Source: JASSUD01 sp031963045 (lineage in GTDB: Bacteria > Pseudomonadota > Gammaproteobacteria > Burkholderiales > Burkholderiaceae). From it: a stretch of 50,532 nt of DNA. Position numbers and translations under genes: made by a program. A model generated the notes under the pieces. The model was not told where the DNA came from, did not search any database, and saw nothing but the letters and a program-made list of their open reading frames with translations. Positions 44,608 to 50,532 of the stretch are shown here, piece after piece. Each line of letters begins with the position of its first letter. The first letter of the stretch is position 1. The stretch spans positions 1 through 50,532 of the forward strand of contig JASSUK010000037.1 of assembly GCA_031963045.1 (NCBI GenBank), given 5' to 3'.

Positions 44608-45372
44608 ATGGGTAAGAGCAATGTTTCAAAAAGTTCTTTTCATCTACCATCGAGTCTAGAAAAAACACAAAATACAGATAATCGAATTCTTGCAAAAGAA
44701 GTTGCCATAAAGAGCAGTAAGGCTTCCGTTCTTCGAAAAATGCTCCATGTATTCGGGGGGAGTGATCGTAATATTGGCTTGGCAAAATTCAAAGAAACCG
44801 ATCGGAATGGAAAGACGAGAAAAACACTCACAGTTGTAGCACGTAGCATGGGTCAGGGTGTCGATTATATAAATCTACCTCCGGACATAGATAAAGCACT
44901 CACTCACAAAAACCATCCCAGAAAACGCTCGCATAGCGAAGCTATTCTGGCTGCTCTGAAAGCAGTAGGCAAACTTGAGATAAACGGCACGGAAGTGCTC
45001 GATATTTCAGGAATGCAGCTAGCATACACCGCCTCAACTAACGAACCGTGTTCTGACATTCACCAGCAAAATTGCAAAGATCTGGCAGAAACATTCCTGG
45101 GTCCTATGCATTACATTAATCCTTACAGTGGCAAGGAGGATGCACACGGAAGTCATGCATTATTGGCGGAACACGAAACCCTTAAAGATACTAAGCGTGG
45201 CTATCATAGCGATCCTGACAGCGACAATGAAGCCGTCGAAAAACGGATTGTTATCATCAAAAGCCGTAGTTTGGCGGGCCGAAATTTCACTACGGACAAG
45301 AGTCCAATTCCTGCTACAGATTATGGTATGAATTTTGAGAACCTTGATCTTTCTCACGATACTGAACACTAA
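44608..45372 (+). CDS. Deaminase-fold-like protein, candidate effector/toxin
   Basis: A 254-residue protein that I do not recognise by name. Residues 107-175 show the layout of zinc-dependent nucleic-acid/nucleoside deaminases: HSE at 109-111 in a helix (HSEAILAALKAVG), a strand (MQLAYTASTNEPC), proline-cysteine at 147-148, a second cysteine at 156 (NEPCSDIHQQNC), a helix (CKDLAETFLG) and a strand (PMHYINPYS). In the family, HxE and PCxxC supply the zinc ligands and the proton-shuttling glutamate; here the cysteines are eight residues apart instead of three, as in some divergent toxin clades, or the match is accidental. No signal peptide or secretion motif is seen. It lies between the two tRNA-Leu copies with the F-box/WD40 gene. 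The fold call is inference. Confidence 0.6.
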   Translation: MGKSNVSKSSFHLPSSLEKTQNTDNRILAKEVAIKSSKASVLRKMLHVFGGSDRNIGLAKFKETDRNGKTRKTLTVVARSMGQGVDYINLPPDIDKALTHKNHPRKRSHSEAILAALKAVGKLEINGTEVLDISGMQLAYTASTNEPCSDIHQQNCKDLAETFLGPMHYINPYSGKEDAHGSHALLAEHETLKDTKRGYHSDPDSDNEAVEKRIVIIKSRSLAGRNFTTDKSPIPATDYGMNFENLDLSHDTEH

Positions 45373-45406
45373 ACAAAAACTAACTCTACTATATAGAATG
45401 TGAGAG

Positions 45407-45496
45407 ATGGCTTTGAAGCGGTTGGAGTTGAGCGAAGCAGAGCGTGTTGAGCTAGAAAAGATATCGAGCAGCCGTCGTGATTTGGAGATACCCTAA
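45407..45496 (+). pseudogene. N-terminal scrap resembling an IS630-family transposase
   Basis: A 29-codon frame begins ATG at 45407 and reads MALKRLELSEAERVELEKIS then SSRRDLEIP before a stop. The LxLSExERxELExIxxSRR pattern is the usual N-terminal start of IS630-family transposases. The sequence after it does not continue the family. Confidence 0.5.
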
Positions 45497-45536
45497 TTTC
45501 CTGGACAGATTATAGTTTCCCTGAGGAATACCTCCT

Positions 45537-48269
45537 TTATTTAGAGCTGTCTACTGCTCCTTTCTGTTTTAACAACTTCTCATTCGCTTGGCTTAAACCG
45601 CTTACTTCTTCGATTAGCATATCTCTCACATTTAGTTGCCTGTGCAATGATATCCACTCCAGTTCTGCTGTATACCCTTCTCCTTCTTTTTTTACCTTCC
45701 ACTGGCGCAATAAACGATCTTCACCGCACATCAGTAGATAAGAACCTTCAGGCGTCTTTTTCCAGGCTACGCTATTGGTATGGCCACTAAATCCTTTAAT
45801 CACTTTTATACACTTTCCAGAAGCAACCTCCCACACACGGACTGTCTTGTCATAGCTGCCCGAGGCAATCAGCGCTCCGCTTGGCGAATACACCACACTA
45901 ATAACCGTATCTGTATGTCCGTGTAAGGTATGCGTTGCCACTCCGCTATGCACATCCCACAAACAGACTGTCTTATCAGAACTGCTCGAGGCGATCTGCG
46001 TTCCATTTGGCGAATACACCACGCTAATAACTGTATCTGTATGTCCGTGTAAGGTATGCGTTACCACTCCGCTATGCACATCCCACAAACGGACCGTCTT
46101 ATCAGAACTACCCGAGGCGATCTGCAATCCGTCTGGCGAATATACTACCCTATCAACTTGCTTAGTATGTCCCTCTAAGATGCGTACAACCGTCCCGCTC
46201 TGCGCATCCCACAGACGGATTGTGTTATCACAACTATCCGAAGCGATCTGCAACCCGCTCGGTGAATACACCACACTAAAAACAGTATCTGTATGTCCTG
46301 TTAAGATATGTAAAGCCGCGCCGCTTTGCGCATCCCACACACGGACCGTCTTATCAGAACTGCCCGAGGCGATCTGCAACCCGTCTGGTGAATATACTAA
46401 CCTTCCAACCGGCTTGGCATGTCCCTTTAAGATATGTAAAGCCGCGCCGCTTTGTGCGTCCCACAGGCGGATCGTATTGTCAACACTGCCCGAGGCGATT
46501 TGCGTTCCACTTGGCGAATACACCACACTATAGACCTCACGTGTATGCCCTCTTAAGATGCGTACAACTGCGCCGCTTTGCGGGTCCCATAGACGGACCG
46601 TTTTGTCAAAACTGCCTGAAGCAATCTGCATCCCATTTGGCGAATACACCGCGCTTGTAACAGATTCTGCATGTCCTTCTAAACGGTGTATAGCAGCTCC
46701 CCTTTGTGTGTCCCATAGGCGGACTGTCTCATCATCGCTACCAGAGGTAAGTTGTGCTCCATTCTCAGAATACGCTACGCTCCAAACAGGGCATGTGTGT
46801 CCTACTAAGGTATGGGCAACCGCGCCGCTTTGTGCATCCCACAGGCGAACTGTTTTATCAGAACTGCCCGAGGCGATTTGCGTTCCACTTGGCGAATACG
46901 CCACGCTATAGACCTCACGTGTATGCCCCTCTAAAGTGTGTACCAGTGCGCCACTTTGTGCATCCCATACACGGACTGTTTTGTCCATGCTGCCCGAGGC
47001 AATCTGCGTTCCATTTGGCGAATACGCTATGCTATAGACCTCGCCTGTATGCCCCTCTAAAGTACGTATAACTGCGCCGCTTTGCGGGTCCCATACCCGG
47101 ACAGTTTTGTCCATGCTGCTCGAGGCGATCTGCATTCCGTCCGGCGAATACACCAAGCTAAAAACGGTGGAAGTATGTCCTTCTAAGGTGGACAGAGCTG
47201 TCCCGCTTTGTACGTCCCATAGACGTATTTTCTTGTCAACGCTGCCCGAGGCAATCTGCGTCCCGCTTGGCGAATAGGCCACGCCCCAAACAGCACAGGT
47301 ATGTCCCTCTAAGGTATATACAACCGCACCGCTTTGCACATTCCACACGCGGATCGTCTCATCATCACTGCCAGAGGCAATCTGTGTCCCGCTTGGCGAA
47401 TAGGCAACGCTTCTAACAGAGTATGTATGCCCTTCTAAGGTATGCACTTTTTCCCAATTCAAAGTCGTATATACGCTGATATTGCCGTTGCCAAGACCTA
47501 CAGCACATGTTTTACCATCAGGGGAGTAAGCGCATGAAGTCACATTGCTTTCTTCTTGCAAATAGGCCTGTTCGCCAAACTGCACCCCTGATATCTGCGC
47601 TCTGCTTAAATTCGCTTGCCGCAGCCATGTCTGATGAAAATTAACGCCTCTCAGATCTGCTCCCTGCAATTGCGCTGAGTCAAATACCCCATAACTTAAA
47701 TCAGCTCCAGGTACGCGTACTGCTTTTAAATCTTTATTATTAAATTGCACGCCCGCTTTTACTAAAAATGTGAGTGCATTTGCCGCTCTGGTTTGCACCT
47801 CTTCTATCTTTGAGCGTTCTACCCAATTCAACAGCTTTTGTTTTAGCTCAGGGTTTTGTTTTATTTTTTCTTGTAAATATTCTGATATTTCTGGTTTATT
47901 AATAAACCACAGCAGCTCAAAAAATTCACTCTTTTTTATAATCTGATCGAGTTGCCCCAACGCGGATAATCTTTCTAATTGATTGAATGCAAATTCATAT
48001 AACGCTCTATCCGGATTCACCAAGGCCCTTTGATACTTTGCTCTGATCCGGCTTTTGATTAAACGGAGCTTCACAGCCGGCTCTTCTACCGCCTCGCCAT
48101 TCCGAGTTACCGTTGTCAGAGCTTCAAATAACGCCTGGCGATCTGAAAAATCTAGTAGATCTCCTATCTCTTGCTGAATTTCTAGAGGTAGCGAGAGAAA
48201 TGATGGCTGCGCTGATTTTTGTGCTGTAAAACCGGCTGGAATAGCTTTATTCAAAATTGGAGTTAACAT
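45537..48269 (-). CDS. F-box-like, pentapeptide, WD40-repeat protein
   Basis: A 910-residue protein; ATG at 48269 with GGAAG upstream. Residues 22-60 (SFLSLPLEIQQEIGDLLDFS, then RQALFEALTTV) resemble an F-box. A helical stretch is followed by a block nearly the same as in the type-2 NLR-like genes: RAANALTFLVKAGVQF, then pentapeptide-like VRVPGADLSYGVFDSAQLQ and LRQANLSRAQISGVQF (about 170-233). About 15 WD40 repeats run from 242 to 860, with the unit SPSGTQIASGSSDKTVRLWD, and the tail is LSQANEKLLKQKGAVDSSK. It therefore carries the type-2 sensor cassette with an F-box-like head in place of TIR and NTPase. F-box/WD40 proteins of eukaryotes choose ubiquitin ligase substrates; a similar role in a host cell is a hypothesis. 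Repeats are very similar in DNA. Confidence 0.85.
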   Translation of the reverse strand: MLTPILNKAIPAGFTAQKSAQPSFLSLPLEIQQEIGDLLDFSDRQALFEALTTVTRNGEAVEEPAVKLRLIKSRIRAKYQRALVNPDRALYEFAFNQLERLSALGQLDQIIKKSEFFELLWFINKPEISEYLQEKIKQNPELKQKLLNWVERSKIEEVQTRAANALTFLVKAGVQFNNKDLKAVRVPGADLSYGVFDSAQLQGADLRGVNFHQTWLRQANLSRAQISGVQFGEQAYLQEESNVTSCAYSPDGKTCAVGLGNGNISVYTTLNWEKVHTLEGHTYSVRSVAYSPSGTQIASGSDDETIRVWNVQSGAVVYTLEGHTCAVWGVAYSPSGTQIASGSVDKKIRLWDVQSGTALSTLEGHTSTVFSLVYSPDGMQIASSSMDKTVRVWDPQSGAVIRTLEGHTGEVYSIAYSPNGTQIASGSMDKTVRVWDAQSGALVHTLEGHTREVYSVAYSPSGTQIASGSSDKTVRLWDAQSGAVAHTLVGHTCPVWSVAYSENGAQLTSGSDDETVRLWDTQRGAAIHRLEGHAESVTSAVYSPNGMQIASGSFDKTVRLWDPQSGAVVRILRGHTREVYSVVYSPSGTQIASGSVDNTIRLWDAQSGAALHILKGHAKPVGRLVYSPDGLQIASGSSDKTVRVWDAQSGAALHILTGHTDTVFSVVYSPSGLQIASDSCDNTIRLWDAQSGTVVRILEGHTKQVDRVVYSPDGLQIASGSSDKTVRLWDVHSGVVTHTLHGHTDTVISVVYSPNGTQIASSSSDKTVCLWDVHSGVATHTLHGHTDTVISVVYSPSGALIASGSYDKTVRVWEVASGKCIKVIKGFSGHTNSVAWKKTPEGSYLLMCGEDRLLRQWKVKKEGEGYTAELEWISLHRQLNVRDMLIEEVSGLSQANEKLLKQKGAVDSSK
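45820..47440 (-). repeat. 126-bp WD40-coding tandem array
   Basis: About thirteen 126-bp units share DNA such as GAGGCGATCTGCGTTCC and TGCGCATCCCACAGACGGA on the plus strand. Two adjacent units, near 45900-46080, are almost identical over their full length (CTCCGCTATGCACATCCCAC in both). The period equals that of the array at 1-1512. Confidence 0.8.
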
Positions 48270-48478
48270 TTGCTACTTCCTTAGGGTATATCTAAAGTAT
48301 TGCGCAAATGTCAGATTAGTCTTATTCCTCACGGAACGAAGACGACCGTATTTTGCACTCAATTTCCTACTCTTTAAGAATAACTAAGTCAACAAAAAGA
48401 AATATCTCTGCATTTCCTGGCTCTCTTATTTTCGTATCATTTTTCTATCTTTAAAAGTCTTTTCTATTTTTAGCAATC

Positions 48479-48582
48479 TTTAGGTCTTGACGCTAGTTAA
48501 ATAGCGTGCGGGTTCGAATCCCGCTCATGCACCATGTAATAAACAAAAACCCACTTGTAAACCAAAGGGGTTTTTGTTTATT
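48479..48582 (+). pseudogene. Duplicate of tRNA-Leu 3' part and terminator
   Basis: The copy begins at the anticodon loop (TTTAGGTCTTGACGC), keeps the variable arm and T-arm (GTTCGAATC), has a broken acceptor strand (CTCATGCACCA instead of CTCCTCGCACCA) and a weakened terminator (CCCACTTG against CAAAGGGG). The 5' half of a tRNA is absent, so it is not functional. Bases 48270-48478 before it and 48583-48790 after it show no gene. Confidence 0.8.
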
Positions 48583-48807
48583 ACATCCATAGTCACACTA
48601 AAAGTCCAAATATACGTGTGTAATCTTTACATTCGCGTGTGCGATTCACAGAAACGCATCATACTGCGGTTGCGCTACTTTCAACTCGTCTCACCAAAAT
48701 ATTCAGGCCAATATCGGGTGTACGAACCTTGTCTGCAGAGTATATGATCGGGCTGATCAGTAAGATTTTTGTTCGCCGCGCTTCTAGAGAAAATGGAGTT
48801 TTGCATA

Positions 48808-50331
48808 ATGATGCGTATTAATACTGCTTGTACTATTGCGCATCCCTCTATTGAAACGAAGACTTCATATGAGGAAAGCCCCGCCAGTACATGCAGCAGC
48901 GCATCCTCGATCGCCAGCAGTAATGATAGGTGTGGCGACGAAACGCTCGTCGAGAGTGCAGGATTAGAGAATCTAGAATATGAGATAGGCGAAGGGGCCG
49001 TAGATTTATTTTCTTTTTCAGCGCCTGCTGACGAAGATGCATCAAAAATTGCATTGAATCTTGATAGTATCAATATACTTTTTAATACTAACTTGGATAT
49101 TAATGCGCATGACATATTACGCGATACACTGAGCGATGCTGTTAAGCGGTTTGAAAAATGTAATAAAGCGGTTCATACTTCTTGGGCAAAAAAACAACTT
49201 CTTTCTGCTGAGCAAAGCACTTTTCTTAAAGCGGAAATGGAGCAGGCAAGCAAGTTATTAGTTTGTCTTCATCAGATTTGCAAAGATGTGCAGCACATTA
49301 AGAATGAAATAGACTGGATTAACGAACCCGTCCTCACTTCTTTATCAGGTGAGACAGAAAATCAAGAAATTTTCCTATTGCCCGAGGAATTTTCTACGCT
49401 TTTATCAGAGCAAGTTCACAATAGTATATCTGTGCATGTCGATAACATCAGGGTGGTGCAAGACCTGATAGAAAAGCACATAGAGCAAACTGAAAGGTTT
49501 CTAGCTCTTGATGAGCACACCCCGCCCAAGCCTGGTCTATTAGAGCGGGCTTCCTTTATATTAACGGCGATACCGAGTTTATTAGGTGGTTTGGGAACGT
49601 TAATAGCGTATGTTTTGGGAGCAACATCCGTATTAGCTTTTCTTCCTTTAGCAATGGGGGGAATAGGATCTTGCATCGCTTTATTGTATCTTGTTTTAAA
49701 TTTATCAAAATTTGCTCCTACTGAAAAAATTACGCAACTTACAGAAGAGCGAATAGAACTTAACAAAAACGTTTTTAGACCCGTATTAGATTTATTGAAA
49801 AAGGCAACAAAAATGAATAGTGGTGGGAGTGGAAGAATTCCTGATGTGGCAAATCAGCCTGCAACTTTTGCGGCAGTGTATCAATTATCTCAAAACTTTA
49901 ATAAACCGATTAAAGATAATACTACTGCTATTCTAAATGAGCTAAAAGATATTAAAGCCAATCAGCAAAAGCAGGATCAAAAGTATTTAACTCGTGAAGA
50001 AGCACAATCACTATTAGAAAGATATGGTGCAAGGTCACGTGCTACTTCAATGACATCGTTAAACTCCAATTCTTCTAGTGATTCCCAAGCATCAACACTA
50101 GTAGGTTCTACGTCCGGTTTATATCCAAATACGCCTCCTAATCTAGAACAAGCAAAAAAGATTGAGGAGTTAGAAGAAATAATTAAGCGGCAAGATCAGA
50201 AGATTAGTGGATTAGAAACTACTCTTATTCATGTAAATTTAAACCTTGAGCAAATGCAGGCTTCTCAGTTAACAGAGGAAAAATTGGCAAATATGCTTGG
50301 AAAATTTTTTAATCCAAATAATTTAGGATGA
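48808..50331 (+). CDS. Membrane-hairpin coiled-coil protein, candidate effector
   Basis: A 507-residue protein from ATG 48808, chosen because GGAG lies about nine bases upstream; ATG 48793 is also open. It begins with a Ser-rich stretch (SYEESPASTCSSASSIASSN), has a long helical middle, then two adjoining hydrophobic segments near 248-300 (ILTAIPSLLGGLGTLIAYVL and ATSVLAFLPLAMGGIGSCIA, then LLYLVLNL) likely to form a membrane hairpin. After a Ser/Thr-rich linker (RATSMTSLNSNSSSDSQAST) it ends in a coiled coil (AKKIEELEEIIKRQDQKISG and following). No enzyme motif is recognised. The layout resembles inclusion-membrane or host-membrane proteins of intracellular bacteria, but that is inference; it lies just outside the tRNA-Leu repeat. 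Confidence 0.8.
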   Translation: MMRINTACTIAHPSIETKTSYEESPASTCSSASSIASSNDRCGDETLVESAGLENLEYEIGEGAVDLFSFSAPADEDASKIALNLDSINILFNTNLDINAHDILRDTLSDAVKRFEKCNKAVHTSWAKKQLLSAEQSTFLKAEMEQASKLLVCLHQICKDVQHIKNEIDWINEPVLTSLSGETENQEIFLLPEEFSTLLSEQVHNSISVHVDNIRVVQDLIEKHIEQTERFLALDEHTPPKPGLLERASFILTAIPSLLGGLGTLIAYVLGATSVLAFLPLAMGGIGSCIALLYLVLNLSKFAPTEKITQLTEERIELNKNVFRPVLDLLKKATKMNSGGSGRIPDVANQPATFAAVYQLSQNFNKPIKDNTTAILNELKDIKANQQKQDQKYLTREEAQSLLERYGARSRATSMTSLNSNSSSDSQASTLVGSTSGLYPNTPPNLEQAKKIEELEEIIKRQDQKISGLETTLIHVNLNLEQMQASQLTEEKLANMLGKFFNPNNLG

Positions 50332-50391
50332 GAAAATTACTATAAAAAATTATTATTAAATAAGCTTCATTTAAAAAAGCCCTCTATGAAC

Positions 50392-50532
50392 TGACCCCGA
50401 AAAGTTGGACGGTTAAAGTAGCTAGCAATGAAAGGACTGAGTTCGGTATTGCACCGGGCTTAGTCCTTTTAGTTTGAGCTTGATGCGTTCATGATTGTAG
50501 TAATAGATATATTTGCTCAAGCCCGCTTGTAA
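50392..50532 (-). mobile_element. End of an IS3-family insertion sequence (transposase C-terminus), cut by window edge
   Basis: The end TGACCCCGAAAAGTTGGAC at 50392 is a typical IS3/IS150-group terminal repeat. On the minus strand the DNA just inside encodes YIYYYNHERIKLKLKGL and PVQYRTQSF, the conserved C-terminus of the IS150-group orfB transposase, ending near 50423. The rest lies beyond the window, so intactness and possible frameshift cannot be judged. Confidence 0.85.

Noticed and set aside
48479..48582. Second tRNA-Leu gene
   Set aside because: Only the 3' part is present, the acceptor strand is altered, and there is no 5' half.

Overview
The window looks like a chromosome segment of a Burkholderiaceae-type endosymbiont. 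The housekeeping genes fall in the order typical of Burkholderia relatives (rnc-era-recO-pdxJ-acpS-nagZ on the minus strand; mltD, then a methyltransferase, rnhA and dnaQ). The rest is filled with giant eukaryote-like repeat proteins (WD40, HEAT, pentapeptide, F-box-like, LRR), decayed insertion sequences and small inverted-repeat elements. A fungus-associated Mycoavidus/Glomeribacter-like symbiont is my inference from gene order and content; no database was searched.

Layout. 1-1851: 3' part of a WD40 gene made of near-identical 126-bp units, cut by the window edge. 1892-9366: the rnc-era-recO-pdxJ-acpS-nagZ block, interrupted between era and recO by a plus-strand hipBA module and edged by two kinds of small inverted-repeat element that lie at gene 3' ends. 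9540-12582: mltD diverging from a methyltransferase-rnhA pair. 12583-14967: an AT-rich insertion holding an F-box-like/LRR gene and IS remnants. 14968-15642: dnaQ. 15645-40665: the core, five paralogous NLR-like genes. 40780-44100: a secreted PLD-fold nuclease, a small DUF6496-like protein, a lone WD40 protein and ldcA. 44238-48582: tRNA-Leu and an imperfect 105-bp duplicate of its 3' end, enclosing a deaminase-like gene, an IS630-like scrap and an F-box/pentapeptide/WD40 gene. 48808-50331: a coiled-coil protein with a membrane hairpin. 50392-end: the end of an IS3-family element.

The five core genes share an N-terminal helical (TPR-like) segment and a TIR/SEFIR-like domain, then split into two designs. 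Type 1 (16016-20494, 20676-24890, 36307-40665) has a NACHT NTPase with GRAGxGKTT P-loop, a HEAT array and a conserved tail containing LYFYT. Type 2 (25066-30042, 30416-35563) has an NTPase with GDSGAGKTT P-loop, a pentapeptide block, about 14 WD40 repeats and a tail containing QLLxQRGAV. The pentapeptide/WD40/tail cassette recurs in the gene at 45537-48269, where an F-box-like segment replaces the TIR/NTPase part; the left-edge gene has the same tail. One type-1 gene is split by an in-frame TAG that arose from CAG in a repeat.

I read this as a birth-and-recombination locus of modular TIR-NTPase-sensor proteins: a signalling/effector head, a switch NTPase and a rapidly re-arrayed sensor. Whether they serve defence against phage or interaction with a eukaryotic host cannot be decided from sequence alone.
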